Positions 1-7,362 are shown, counted from the first letter of the stretch. The stretch is DNA of 16,717 bases from Planctomycetaceae bacterium (GCA_031278315.1 JAITKS010000467.1:1-16717), one strand, 5' to 3'. Made by a program: numbers and translations. Notes: generated by a model not told the origin, from the sequence alone.

Positions 1-1
1 G

Positions 2-172
2 CATTCTGGAGTTGGTAAATTTGAAACAAATGAAGGTCGATCGGGTGCATATTGGGAGTGTCCGCCGCCTTATGATGCGGAGTTTAAGGGAATTGAAATA
101 ACGATACGTTGTTTTGATCCGAAGAGTGGACATATTCGTCAAGTGCGAGTTGTGAAACATGCAAGTGAGTAA
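2..172 (+). CDS. C-terminal end of a pseudopilin-like (GspJ/PulJ-type) protein, partial
   Basis: An open frame runs in from the left edge and stops with TAA at 170-172, giving the last 56 residues of a protein. The end reads ...PPYDAEFKGIEITIRCFDPKSG, then HIRQVRVVKHASE. This pattern (a proline/tyrosine segment, a beta strand of the type G-I-E-I-T-I-R, then D-P-x-S-G-x-I-R-Q-V-x-V-V) resembles the C-termini of planctomycete prepilin-type or type II secretion minor pseudopilins. That match is from memory of the family and is not tested. The prepilin peptidase site and N-terminal helix that would settle it lie outside the window. The gene is followed by a strong rho-independent terminator, so it ends a transcription unit. 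The stop and frame are solid; the family assignment is tentative. Confidence 0.5.
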   Translation, partial: HSGVGKFETNEGRSGAYWECPPPYDAEFKGIEITIRCFDPKSGHIRQVRVVKHASE

Positions 173-219
173 ATTCAATATAATTTCTCTTTAATTTTTT
201 CAAGTTCATTTTCTATCAA

Positions 220-280
220 CCTCATTATCTCATTAGCAAATCACCTTTCAACAATGAGATAATGAGGTTTTTTATTTTTT
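220..280 (+). terminator. Strong rho-independent terminator
   Basis: A perfect 15-bp inverted repeat (220-234 CCTCATTATCTCATT with 253-267 AATGAGATAATGAGG) encloses an 18-nt loop and is followed at once by TTTTTT, A, TTTTTT. Two more A-T pairs extend the stem. It sits 48 bases after the stop of the partial upstream gene. It is the clearest terminator in the window; the other genes have no comparable structure at their ends. Confidence 0.85.
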
Positions 281-350
281 GGGGTATTCATTATTACTGA
301 GTTTTTTACTGAATAGTTTTATTAAGAAAAATCCGGTTAAAAAACAAAAC

Positions 351-412
351 TAAAGATGCGGTCGAGACGACAGCGTTCCCGAAAAAAATAAATTATTCCA
401 CTGATCTTTTAC
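351..412. repeat. 62-nt composite intergenic repeat, copy 1
   Basis: This 62-base block recurs at 11612-11673 with the same length and order. It starts with an identical 21-base segment (351-371, containing GATGCGGTCGAGACGAC). A diverged middle follows, and the end is AATAAATTATTCCACTGATC plus TTTTAC, a variant of the window-wide 17-base motif. Copy 1 lies in the gap between the terminator at 220-280 and the 3' end of the porin gene. Function is unknown. Confidence 0.75.
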
Positions 413-427
413 GTAAATTTTAGTATG

Positions 428-1810
428 TCAAAACGTGTAACGAATTGTGAAATCGTATCTGATAGGTTTTCCGGGACTCAATGAATTTATCTTTTTTGTT
501 ACAGGATCATATTGCTGCCAATGCGTGCGCCAAAAATCTATTTCAAAACCGGTCATTAACGAATCACTCCAGTTGTAAAGTAAGTTGATAAACAAACAAT
601 GACTGTAGTTTCTCGCACGATTGCTGTTTGAATTTCCTGAAATAACATCTTTGTTAAAAGGGTCATCAACCATGTAACAAAAATTCATTTGCGTTTTTTT
701 TGTTGCTTGATATGTCAATGCCATCCATCCGCCCTGCGATCTTATAGTTTCTTGTCTTGCTATATCAACGCCTTGCAAAATTCCGCCTTCAATCGTTGCA
801 AGATTTTCACCTATAAAATACTCCATCTGAAACCATAAACATTTGGTCAACGGCAAATCAAAATCGACATTAAATGACCACGTCGGAAGACTTTTTTTGA
901 TTCCGCCAAATGTAAATCTCTGCTCACCAAAATGCGAAGATACACCCAAAATAATCGGCTTGTTACTCCCGTGATTTCTACCCCTCGCAATAGAATATGC
1001 TAAACGCCCCTGAATAATCGGATAACTCGATGCCGCCGGAGATACCGCATTGTCATCACGAAAAACATTGTCTGTAATACCGAATTGTAACAAGAAATTA
1101 TCAGCAGAATTACATAAATCAAATTGCCGATCAACCCGTAACATCGCACGCCTATAACCAACATTGCCGACACACGCACCAGCAGTGTAATTTAACGTTT
1201 TCGGATAAAGAGGCGAAATAATTTCCCAATCTTGACCCGCTAATATTTTCGTCTTACCGTCCGAAACAGAAAAATACGCTTTACGGAGTAATAAACCTCC
1301 GCGATTACGGCTCTGATACGCACCCTGAAAATCAAATTCAACCGCACCTTCCGATTTCGAGCCTTTCCAACCGCTAATACCAACGCCTTCCAATTTTAAT
1401 CCTAATCTAGTCGATTTCGGATCAACATTGTATCCTGAATCATTCTCTATATCGGGCGAGTTCGCATAAACTGCGTAGTCTCCCGTTACTGTCCGCTGCG
1501 TTTCATAAGATGCACTCAAGTTAATATAACCATACGGCGTAATTTTAATTTTTCTACTACGAAAAATCGAACTCCCGCTTACTCCCGAACTCAAACTATG
1601 AGACAAACGATAATCACGCAAAAATTCGTCAAATTCAGATTTAGTCAAATAAATTCCGCTGTCAGATAACGAAACCGCCGAAACCGTAGGATTTGTAGAT
1701 TCCGCTGAAACAGATAATTGAGATAATGACAATGAATCTGCAAAAACATTGAGAACATTTAACACAAAACAAATTGTAAACACAAAAACAAAATTATTAA
1801 AATTTGTCAT
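428..1810 (-). CDS. DcaP-like outer-membrane porin
   Basis: This predicted 460-residue outer-membrane beta-barrel probably passes small solutes. Residues 1-24 form a signal peptide with a long hydrophobic core, and cleavage is likely after V-F-A (residue 24), before D-S. A short helical or linker stretch follows (about 25-85, with LTKSEFDEFLRDY). The barrel begins near K-I-T-P-Y-G-Y-I-N-L and alternates polar and aromatic residues to the end. The C-terminus YDFTIRYTF ends in phenylalanine, the usual BAM recognition signal. Motifs such as KAYFSVSDGKTKILAGQDW resemble DcaP-type or other trimeric porins, so the exact family is uncertain. The ATG at 1810 has no Shine-Dalgarno sequence. This is the only minus-strand gene, and it is divergent from the TPR gene across a 626-bp gap. 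Its substrate cannot be inferred. Confidence 0.75.
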   Translation of the reverse strand: MTNFNNFVFVFTICFVLNVLNVFADSLSLSQLSVSAESTNPTVSAVSLSDSGIYLTKSEFDEFLRDYRLSHSLSSGVSGSSIFRSRKIKITPYGYINLSASYETQRTVTGDYAVYANSPDIENDSGYNVDPKSTRLGLKLEGVGISGWKGSKSEGAVEFDFQGAYQSRNRGGLLLRKAYFSVSDGKTKILAGQDWEIISPLYPKTLNYTAGACVGNVGYRRAMLRVDRQFDLCNSADNFLLQFGITDNVFRDDNAVSPAASSYPIIQGRLAYSIARGRNHGSNKPIILGVSSHFGEQRFTFGGIKKSLPTWSFNVDFDLPLTKCLWFQMEYFIGENLATIEGGILQGVDIARQETIRSQGGWMALTYQATKKTQMNFCYMVDDPFNKDVISGNSNSNRARNYSHCLFINLLYNWSDSLMTGFEIDFWRTHWQQYDPVTKKINSLSPGKPIRYDFTIRYTF

Positions 1811-2005
1811 CGCTATTAAAAGATTGAAGTACGATTTTTAATTTCTTATCGAAAATAAATAATATTTTTATATTTTTTCAATACCGGCGAATGATTATGC
1901 CGGATTTACGTTTTTTGACGATATATTCAAATTCGTGATTACTATAATTATTTCATATAAATAAGTAAATCGGCAATCAAACTAATTTTCGCTTAATTTA
2001 TTTTC

Positions 2006-2022
2006 GTAATATATCAGTAGAA
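2006..2022 (-). repeat. 17-base intergenic motif GTAATATATCAGTAGAA
   Basis: This is one copy of the family GTAATATATCAGTGGAA, with one mismatch at the third-last-but-one position (A for G). It lies between the divergent porin and TPR genes. The strand given is relative to the form TTCCACTGATATATTAC. Confidence 0.7.
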
Positions 2023-2212
2023 TTTTTATTTTTTTGGAGATCACAAAAAACACGAAATAACAAAACACGAAAATTATACAAAAAAATCTTTCGTAAAAAT
2101 TCTCATCGGTTTTAAATTTTATTTTTAACTAATCTTATTTTTAACCTTATTTCATTGATATGTTACAAAATTTTCTTGAACGGTTACAATCGGCTTTTAA
2201 AGTTCTCATCGG

Positions 2213-2240
2213 TTGTAATGAATGTTAGCTGTGGTATGAT
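2213..2240 (+). promoter_or_regulatory. Sigma70-like promoter candidate for the TPR/response-regulator unit
   Basis: TTGTAA (2213-2218) and TATGAT (2235-2240) are separated by 16 bases. They resemble the TTGACA/TATAAT consensus at four and five of six positions. Transcription would start near 2247 and leave a leader of about 190 bases carrying a small TGCGGG...CCCGCA hairpin. In such AT-rich DNA chance matches are common, so this is only a candidate. Confidence 0.35.
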
Positions 2241-2436
2241 TCTTGTCCTTTGCGGGTAATTGAAATCCCGCAACATTTACAACGCGGCGTTAAATACCAT
2301 TTTCGTAATTTCAAAAAGAATTTTTAAAAAGAATTTTTAATTCAAGATTCAAGCAGTCAGAAAAATCTGCTAAATAATTACCTATTTTTTGGTATTATCG
2401 TAACGTTAATTATTAACCCCTAAGATCAAATTTAAT

Positions 2437-2760
2437 ATGGCAACTCCACTCGAACAATATGATTCTTTTATAGAACTCTACCACAACGGCAAAATAGAAG
2501 AGGCAATCACAGGCTTGCAAAAATTAACAGAATCAGAACCGGAATTCGCATTGACTTATAACGCACTCGGTGCTTTCGCCAAGAAACAAGGTAATCTCGG
2601 CGAAGCTATAAAATACGCTAAAGAATACTGTAAACTCACACCCGCCGATTCTTTCGGATACACAATTCTTAGCGCATACTATATCGAAATAGGCGACCGG
2701 CAAGAAGCAGAAAATGCTATCTCTCAAAGTGTCGCAATAAGAATAAAATATCAACAATAA
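2437..2760 (+). CDS. Small tetratricopeptide-repeat protein
   Basis: This 107-residue protein consists almost entirely of TPR-type helical hairpins: roughly 4-36 (YDSFIELYHNGKIEEAITGL), 38-71 (ALTYNALGAFAKKQGNLGEA) and 72-105 (GYTILSAYYIEIGDRQEAEN). The G-x-x-x-E-A spacing is characteristic of TPRs. There is no signal peptide or membrane segment, so it is probably a cytoplasmic adaptor; the partner is unknown. The ATG has no evident Shine-Dalgarno sequence. The stop is only 4 bases from the start of the response regulator gene, so the two are almost certainly co-transcribed. A link between TPR scaffolding and the regulator is a reasonable inference but unproven. Confidence 0.85.
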   Translation: MATPLEQYDSFIELYHNGKIEEAITGLQKLTESEPEFALTYNALGAFAKKQGNLGEAIKYAKEYCKLTPADSFGYTILSAYYIEIGDRQEAENAISQSVAIRIKYQQ

Positions 2761-2764
2761 AAAA

Positions 2765-3205
2765 ATGAAATACAAAATTCTCATCGCTGACGATAATATT
2801 GTCAATGTAGAATTACTTGACGCTTACCTCGCCAGCGCTAATTACAAAAATTTCGAATACGAAATCATTACCGCTTTCGACGGCGCCGAAACTCTGGAAA
2901 AAGCAATCGAAAATATGCCGAATTTAATTTTACTAGATGTCATGATGCCCAAAATGAGCGGATTTGAAGTTTGCGAAAAACTCAGAACAAACCCGAAAAC
3001 AAAAGGAATTATGATACTAATGGTAACCGCACTAAGCGAACTCGGCGATATCGAACGCGCCGTCGCTGCAGGTTGCGACGACTATTTAAGTAAACCCGTA
3101 AATAAATTCGAACTCATAAAACGCGTAGAAAATATGCTAAAATTACACGCCGTAACAAACGAACTCGAAAGACTAAAACAATATATCAACGAAATGGAAA
3201 AATAA
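2765..3205 (+). CDS. Single-domain (CheY-like) response regulator
   Basis: This 146-residue protein is a receiver domain without an output domain. The landmarks are all present: acidic pair D9-D10, phospho-acceptor D58 (in LILLDVMMPKMSG), T88 (VTAL) and K110 in the K-P dipeptide of YLSKPVNKFEL. After the domain (about residue 125 on) is a short charged helix, NELERLKQYINEMEK, which could form a coiled coil. With no DNA-binding or enzymatic module, it should act by protein contact or as a relay. The gene starts 4 bases after the TPR gene. No histidine kinase is in the window, so the input is unknown. The gene has no clear Shine-Dalgarno sequence and no terminator. The family assignment is firm; the role is open. 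Confidence 0.93.
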   Translation: MKYKILIADDNIVNVELLDAYLASANYKNFEYEIITAFDGAETLEKAIENMPNLILLDVMMPKMSGFEVCEKLRTNPKTKGIMILMVTALSELGDIERAVAAGCDDYLSKPVNKFELIKRVENMLKLHAVTNELERLKQYINEMEK

Positions 3206-3344
3206 AGCAGAAAAATAATATTAGTGAAAAATAAATTTAATACATTTGAAAAAATTACACTGATATATTACCAATATATTACCAAACAAAAATTCCGCTG
3301 ATATATTACCCAAAAATTAAAATTTCAATTACTTGTTGTTTACG
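3206..3344. repeat. Cluster of 17-base motif copies before the DUF58 gene
   Basis: This short gap holds CACTGATATATTAC (3258-3271), then the half-copy CAATATATTACC (3272-3283), then a full-length variant TTCCGCTGATATATTAC (3293-3309). The first is preceded by a reverse copy of the longer family unit (GAAAAATAAATTTAATACAT, from about 3226). The last copy ends 35 bases before the chosen ATG of the DUF58 gene. No promoter or ribosome-binding site stands out. Confidence 0.7.
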
Positions 3345-4211
3345 ATGGATTACGAAAATCTTATGCTTGGTTATAGTTTCGGGAGTCATTTTGCGTTTTC
3401 TGAACCGCCGCAAACTCCGCTTGGCGTGATGGGTAATTTGCTCGGACGTACAATAGGAAACAGTCTCGAATTTATGGAACATCGCGATTACAACATCGGA
3501 GATGATCTGCGCCGAATAGATTGGAATAGTTACGCCCGAAGTGATAAACTCGCAGTCAAACTTTTTCGCGAAGAAGTTAATCCTCATGTTGATCTTTTGC
3601 TCGATGTTTCCAAGTCGATGAGTTTAAGTAAGACGCAGAAATCTGCGGCAACTTTTGCACTCACAGGTTTTTTTGCGGCAGCGGCAGCGGAATCGAAATT
3701 TTCGTTTCGTGTTTTCGTTACTGATAACGGTTGCCGTGTTGTTGAACGTTCTCATTTAACACCGCTTGAGTGGGATACGTTCAAACTGGAAACTCTTAAC
3801 TCACCCGCCGATGCAATACAAAAATCGCTTCCGGCATGGCGGCCGCACGGAATAAGAGTCGTTGTAAGTGATTTGTTATTTCCCGTTGAGCCGATGAGTT
3901 TCGTCTCGCAAATTGTAAGTGATTCTGCCGTGACTATTTTCGTACAATTATTAGCTCAAGCCGATGCCGAACCGCCTGAACAAGGACACGTGAGATTAAT
4001 AGACAGCGAAACAAATGAACAACTAGAATTGTATATCGACACTATAAGCCGAGAAAAATACAAAAGAAACTTAATAAGACACCAAGAAAATTACAGTCTA
4101 GCCGCAAGAAAATACGGCGCATTCTTAACAACTGTAATCGATGAACAATTCCTAAAAAACGGAAGAATCGATGACCTAATGAAAATGGAACTAATTAAAT
4201 TTAGTGGTTAG
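3345..4211 (+). CDS. DUF58 / von Willebrand A-like domain protein
   Basis: This 288-residue protein has the DUF58 signature Y-N-I-G-D-D-L-R-R-I-D-W (49-60), followed by AR..KL.VK.FREE. It then enters a vWA-like fold with the metal-site motif D-V-S-K-S (D87, S89, S91). Known DUF58 proteins usually accompany a MoxR-type AAA ATPase and Bat proteins and are linked to stress or envelope functions. Here neither neighbour is present, so the gene stands alone. There is no signal peptide or transmembrane segment. I chose ATG 3345; the frame also allows a TTG start at 3333 that adds only M-L-F-T. Neither has a Shine-Dalgarno sequence. The last residues (F-S-G-stop) are encoded inside the TTAGTGG heptamer array that starts at 4201, so the natural C-terminus may have been altered. 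Confidence 0.85.
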   Translation: MDYENLMLGYSFGSHFAFSEPPQTPLGVMGNLLGRTIGNSLEFMEHRDYNIGDDLRRIDWNSYARSDKLAVKLFREEVNPHVDLLLDVSKSMSLSKTQKSAATFALTGFFAAAAAESKFSFRVFVTDNGCRVVERSHLTPLEWDTFKLETLNSPADAIQKSLPAWRPHGIRVVVSDLLFPVEPMSFVSQIVSDSAVTIFVQLLAQADAEPPEQGHVRLIDSETNEQLELYIDTISREKYKRNLIRHQENYSLAARKYGAFLTTVIDEQFLKNGRIDDLMKMELIKFSG

Positions 4212-4366
4212 TGGTCAGTGGTTAGTGGTTAGACCGCATGCGGAAATTAGTACGGATCATAATTTTGAATCACTAAATTCATAACATTTAATCATTAATC
4301 TCTAAGTTCGAATCACTAACCACTAACCACTAATCACTAACCACTAACCACTAATCTCTAGCCGCT
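4201..4366. repeat. Heptamer-armed palindromic element, copy 1
   Basis: The left arm is four TTAGTGG-type heptamers (4201-4228, one reading TCAGTGG), followed by ACCGCATGCGGAAATTA with the perfect 10-bp palindrome CCGCATGCGG. A central part contains TTTAATCATTAATCTCTAAG. The right arm (about 4312-4366) carries the complementary heptamers CACTAACCACTAACCACTAA. The whole can fold into a long imperfect hairpin. A second copy with the same arms, the same GCATGCGGAAATT and a similar centre lies at 13978-14130. The first heptamers overlap the DUF58 stop codon. Confidence 0.85.
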
Positions 4367-5050
4367 AAATATCACGGGATGGTTTCTGATTGGGAACGAG
4401 TTTTGCTTTTTTTTGAACATTAGCCGTGTGATTTCACGGGTTCTATTGCTTTGCCTATCTTATTTGACGGAAATTTGGATTCTTTATTACTTATTTCGCT
4501 TTTCTAATATATAGACGGAATTTTTATTTTTCAACTTTTTTTGAATTACAAATTTTCAAACTAACTTTATTTTCAACCTTATTTTTCTAAACAAAACAAC
4601 CTTAGCAGTAATGAATCCTCTCCCTAAAAAAACTTATTACCTTATCGTTGAGAAATGATTTGTTAATAAAGTAATAAAGTTGATATGAGTGTTGTAAATC
4701 GGCTAATAAGTTTTTTGGGTGAATAGTTTAATTCGGAAAAATAATGTGAAAAATAAAATTAGCGAAAAATGAATTTAAAACCTTTGAGAAATTTCACTGA
4801 TATATTACCTCTTTTCTAATTTGGCATAAAAAATGCAATAACAATTCAAATTCAAATTCAAATTCATCGGCAACACTTTTGTATGATCAACTAATATCAT
4901 CAAGCGAATTCAACTAATATTGAATAAACGAATTGAATAAGTTGCTTTTACTCAAAAAGACATTCCTAAAAATTATTTTTTTATCGTTAAAAAAAATTGC
5001 AAACTCTGACTAATTAAAATTGTGAAAAGATATTGCTATTTTTAGAACTC
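4367..5050. other. Gene-free AT-rich region upstream of metY
   Basis: I find no credible gene here on either strand. The region contains a small hairpin, CCGTG-TGATTT-CACGG (4424-4439). A degenerate 17-mer copy, CTAATATATAGACGGAA, begins near 4506. One long-family unit lies at about 4528-4580 (ACTTTATTTTCAACCTTATT). At 4741-4808 is a reverse composite of GAAAAATGAATTTAAAACCT and a 17-base motif copy (TTTCACTGATATATTAC, 4792-4808). The triple tandem CAAATT lies at about 4847-4864. Confidence 0.55.
4792..4808 (+). repeat. 17-base intergenic motif TTTCACTGATATATTAC
   Basis: This is a near-consensus copy (T for C at the third position) attached on its left to the longer family unit AATGAATTTAAAACCTTTGA. 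Read on the other strand, the same order (GTAATATATCAGTG...CTCAAAGGTTT) occurs at 11284-11315. Confidence 0.75.
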
Positions 5051-5142
5051 GTTGAAAATTAATTATGTCATTACTAAAGCTGCTAGGTGAATTATTGATA
5101 GAAAATTTTAGGTTGTAAACTGTTCTCGTGTTAATTTTCAAC
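5051..5142. promoter_or_regulatory. 92-nt segment closed by a perfect 12-bp inverted repeat
   Basis: GTTGAAAATTAA (5051-5062) and TTAATTTTCAAC (5131-5142) are exact reverse complements enclosing 68 bases. The segment lies directly before the metY promoter candidate. It has no T-tract, so it is not a simple terminator. It could be a closed RNA element or an operator pair. I do not recognise a known riboswitch core in it. Confidence 0.5.
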
Positions 5143-5144
5143 AG

Positions 5145-5175
5145 TTGATTTAACAATTATACGAACTCATACTAT
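5145..5175 (+). promoter_or_regulatory. Promoter candidate for metY
   Basis: TTGATT (5145-5150) and CATACT (5168-5173) are 17 bases apart, each four of six to consensus. TACTAT, overlapping by two bases, is an alternative -10. The 15-mer CATACTATGAATTTC (5168-5182) recurs exactly at 7768-7782 before the tRNA-Thr gene, which supports a promoter role. It implies a leader of roughly 120 bases. Confidence 0.5.
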
Positions 5176-5244
5176 GAATTTCGGCGACAGCAGGATATAT
5201 TTATTCAATCTGCTTTCCGTAAGTAAGCAGACGGCTCGAACCGA
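5168..5244 (+). ncRNA. Candidate structured leader element, metY copy
   Basis: After the shared 15-mer come two hairpins. Hairpin 1 is CTGCTT (5210-5215) with AAGCAG (5225-5230) around the loop TCCGTAAGT. Hairpin 2 is CGG (5232-5234) with CCG (5241-5243) around CTCGAA. A single base separates them. The tRNA-Thr leader has the same two hairpins in the same order and spacing, with base changes that keep pairing. An earlier AGCAG (5189-5193) could pair with CTGCT and compete with hairpin 1, as in an attenuator. I do not recognise the element, and its function is inferred only from position. Confidence 0.45.
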
Positions 5245-5286
5245 AAAAATAAGTGAGAGCAGTTTAAAAATTCAACAATTAATAAC

Positions 5287-5290
5287 GGAG
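5287..5290 (+). promoter_or_regulatory. Shine-Dalgarno site of metY
   Basis: GGAG lies 10 bases before the ATG at 5301. It fixes the start of metY and is one of only two clear ribosome-binding sites in the window. Confidence 0.6.
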
Positions 5291-5300
5291 AAATTTTGCA

Positions 5301-6593
5301 ATGGCAAAAAAAGATTATCGTATAGAGACTCTTGCAATTCATGCGGGTCAAGAGATAGAGCCGACGACGTTGGCTCGTGCGGTGCCGGTTTATAGAACGA
5401 CGGCATACAATTTTAAAAATTCCGAACATGGTGCAAATTTGTTTGCACTCAAGGAACTCGGTAATATCTACTCGCGATTGATGAATCCGACGAATGATGT
5501 ACTTGAGAAACGTCTTGCGGCACTCGACAAAGGAGCAGCAGCATTGACACTTTCCAGCGGAACAGCGGCTGTTTATTTCACAATTACCAATATTCTTAAA
5601 CAAGGTGATGAATTCGTTACGGCTTCAAATCTTTACGGCGGTACGTTTACGCAATTTGATGCGATACTTCCGAATCAAGGTATTACAGCACGTTTCACAT
5701 CGGTTAATGATTTCAATGCAGTTGAAGCTGCAATCAACAAGAAAACTAAAGCGATATTCATTGAAACAATCGGTAATCCGGTTCTCGATGTAGCAGATAT
5801 TGAAGGTTATGCTGCAATTGCGAAAAAGTATCATTTGCCGCTTATCGCAGACGCTACATTCACACCGCCGACATTATTACGTCCAATAGAGTACGGCGCA
5901 AATATAGTAATTCATTCGTTATCAAAATGGATCGGCGGACACGGAACAGGAATCGGAGGAGTTGTAATCGACGACGGAAAATTCGATTGGACTGACCCAA
6001 AATTCGAATTATTCAATGAACCTGATCGCGGCTATCATGGATTAAGATTCGCACACGATTTAGGACCATTAGCACCATTGGCGTTTATTCTACGATTGCG
6101 AACAGTTGGTTTACGAAATCAAGGTCCGACGCTTGCTCCGGATGCAGCTTGGATTTTCTTACAAGGTGTAGAATCGTTACCGCTACGAGCGGAGCGGCAT
6201 AGTGTAAATGCTCTCAAAGCAGCTGAGTATTTGAAAAAGCATCCGAAGGTCGCATGGGTACGTTACCCGGGGCTGCCAAGTGATAGTTCAAATAATCTAG
6301 CGAAAAAATACTTACCAAACGGCGCAGGCGGAATGGTAGTTTTTGGTTTGAAAGCAGGCAAGGACGCCGCTATCAAATTTGTTGACAATGTAGAGTTATT
6401 CAGTTTACTAGCTAATGTCGGCGACGCAAAGAGTTTAATCATTCATTCAGCAAGCACGACGCATTCGCAATTAAGTGAGAAAGATCAACAATCGTCTGGA
6501 CTAAATTCTGATTTGATTCGTTTATCGATAGGTCTTGAACATATTGACGATATCATTGGTGCTCTCGACGACGGTTTGAAAGAAATAAAATAG
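5301..6593 (+). CDS. metY: O-acetylhomoserine sulfhydrylase (O-acetylhomoserine aminocarboxypropyltransferase)
   Basis: This 430-residue PLP enzyme of the Cys/Met-metabolism family should make homocysteine from O-acetylhomoserine and sulfide, the direct-sulfhydrylation route to methionine. The N-terminus (RIETLAIHAGQEIEPTT, then VPVYRTTAYNF) is typical of MetY, as are YSRLMNPT (57-64), SSGTAA (85-90) and the PLP lysine K209 in HSLSKWIGGHG. D184 (in LIADATFTPPTLLRP), which contacts the PLP ring nitrogen, is present. The C-terminal substrate region HSASTTHSQLSEKDQ and the ending LSIGLEHIDDIIGALD are intact. The length is right for MetY and longer than CGS or CBL. A GGAG site precedes the ATG by 10 bases. 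The gene is preceded by a long leader with conserved hairpins and ends in a small TAGTGAAA tandem. It appears monocistronic. Confidence 0.95.
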   Translation: MAKKDYRIETLAIHAGQEIEPTTLARAVPVYRTTAYNFKNSEHGANLFALKELGNIYSRLMNPTNDVLEKRLAALDKGAAALTLSSGTAAVYFTITNILKQGDEFVTASNLYGGTFTQFDAILPNQGITARFTSVNDFNAVEAAINKKTKAIFIETIGNPVLDVADIEGYAAIAKKYHLPLIADATFTPPTLLRPIEYGANIVIHSLSKWIGGHGTGIGGVVIDDGKFDWTDPKFELFNEPDRGYHGLRFAHDLGPLAPLAFILRLRTVGLRNQGPTLAPDAAWIFLQGVESLPLRAERHSVNALKAAEYLKKHPKVAWVRYPGLPSDSSNNLAKKYLPNGAGGMVVFGLKAGKDAAIKFVDNVELFSLLANVGDAKSLIIHSASTTHSQLSEKDQQSSGLNSDLIRLSIGLEHIDDIIGALDDGLKEIK

Positions 6594-6702
6594 TGAAATA
6601 GTGAAATAGTAAGAATAATAGTAAATAGTAATATTTCAGTATAAGATTTATTTTTCAATTTTTTTGATTTATAAATTTTAAAACGAACCTTATTTTTCAC
6701 CT

Positions 6703-6801
6703 AAAATTTTAAACACAAAACACACGAAATTACACAAAAAACACGAAAATCATATACACTCCTTTTTCGTGATTTTTTGTGTGTTTCGTGTTTTAAAAAT
6801 T
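6703..6801. repeat. CACGAAA-rich imperfect inverted repeat
   Basis: The left arm (6703-6750, with AACACACGAAATTACACAAA) and the right arm (6763-6801, with TTTTTTGTGTGTTTCGTGTT) are imperfectly complementary around a short AT-rich loop. They could form a long hairpin downstream of metY. Related single arms occur near 2045-2075, 12498-12535 and 14168-14190, so this is a dispersed family. It may act as a transcription end but lacks a clean T-tract. Confidence 0.6.
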
Positions 6802-6860
6802 TTCGTAAAATTTCTCATAGGTTTCAAATTCATTTTTCACCAACCTTATTTTGTTTTTAT

Positions 6861-6883
6861 TAACCACAGAGAACACAGAGAAA
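6861..6883 (+). repeat. ACACAGAG tandem repeat, short copy
   Basis: TAACCACAGAGAACACAGAG is followed by AAAGATGATTTTGTAATTTT. The same unit, with two extra ACACAGAG-type repeats, is found at 11466-11507 and is also followed by TTGTAATTTTAGATTTT. The shared flank shows that the two loci are copies of one element. Confidence 0.75.
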
Positions 6884-6972
6884 GATGATTTTGTAATTTT
6901 AGATTTTGGTAATATCAGTGAAAATTTTTTTGTAACTGTCTATTTTGATATTTTTGTTTTATTTTTTAAACA

Positions 6973-7015
6973 CGAAAAGCATGAAAAATCTTTTAGATAA
7001 TTTTTGTGCTTTTCG
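6973..7015. repeat. Hairpin CGAAAAGC...GCTTTTCG
   Basis: CGAAAAGC (6973-6980) pairs with GCTTTTCG (7008-7015), and inner segments ATGAAAAAT and ATTTTTGT extend the stem imperfectly. It belongs to the same CACGAAA-type family as 6703-6801. Its role is unknown. Confidence 0.55.
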
Positions 7016-7362
7016 TTATTTCTTTTGTTTCGTGATCTCAAAAAACAAAAATTACTCTGATATATTTATATTACAAATATTCTTATTTCCGCGGCGAAGT
7101 TTTTTTATGTATTTGAATTGAATTAAAGGTAATTCTGCATACTTATCAAAGATACACAATTATCTAAAAAATATAAAAAACAAAGGAAAATAAGTGTAAA
7201 ATTTTGGGGAATCGCAGGTATCATTCATTTAGAATTAACGGGGGGGTTGGAAAAATGATAATCAGTGATAGAATATCGCCTCTTTTTAATTGATGATTGA
7301 GCGTTAATGCGCGTATAGTTTTTTTTAAGTTGAATAAGTTGAATAAATGTAATTTTATTGTT

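Larger units (their letters stand above)
1811..2436. other. Divergent intergenic region, AT-rich, with repeats and promoter-like sites
   Basis: I see no gene in these 626 bases between two divergent genes. They hold an inverted copy of the 17-base motif (2006-2022). A CACGAAA-rich segment follows (2045-2075), then a copy of the longer family unit 'CTCATCGGTTTTAAATT...AACCTTATTT' (about 2092-2150), a promoter-like pair (2213-2240) and a small hairpin (TGCGGG/CCCGCA, about 2251-2272). The promoter of the porin gene should lie near 1811-1900, but the sequence is too AT-rich for me to choose one. Confidence 0.6.
6594..7362. other. Repeat-rich gap between metY and infA
   Basis: No gene is seen in about 770 bases. 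In order it holds a short TAGTGAAA-type tandem after the metY stop (6593-6630); a long-family unit (AACGAACCTTATTTTTCACC, near 6681-6700); a CACGAAA-rich inverted repeat (6703-6801); another long-family unit (6795-6852); an ACACAGAG array (6861-6883); a short 17-mer variant (6909-6923); a second CACGAAA-type hairpin (6973-7015); and a degenerate 17-mer (about 7055-7074). Closer to infA is a run of seven G (7240-7246) followed by a 12-codon frame (7255-7293). Confidence 0.6.

Noticed and set aside
3306..3587. Minus-strand open frames opposite DUF58, metY, the HzsA-like gene and recG
   Set aside because: They are shadows of strongly supported plus-strand genes and show no recognisable domain or start signal.
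4201..4366. CRISPR array in the TTAGTGG repeats
   Set aside because: The units are 7 bases, contiguous, without unique spacers, and there is no cas gene in the window.
5110..5125. Fragment of 16S rRNA (GGTTGTAAACTGTTCT)
   Set aside because: The resemblance covers only a few bases, and the flanking sequence does not continue as rRNA.
5051..5300. SAM riboswitch or T-box before metY
   Set aside because: I could not find the conserved cores I know for SAM-I, SAM-II or T-box elements. The structures present do not match them, so I list them only as an unassigned element.
5174..5395. A 73-residue protein starting MNFGD overlapping metY
   Set aside because: It overlaps the metY start in another frame, and the similar ATG in the tRNA leader (MNFNDVKTFIKTIH) stops after 14 codons. 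The shared bases are better explained as a promoter and RNA element.
6703..6801. Simple rho-independent terminator of metY
   Set aside because: The stem is long but imperfect and AT-rich, begins more than 100 bases after the stop and lacks a clean T-tract. It fits a dispersed repeat family better.
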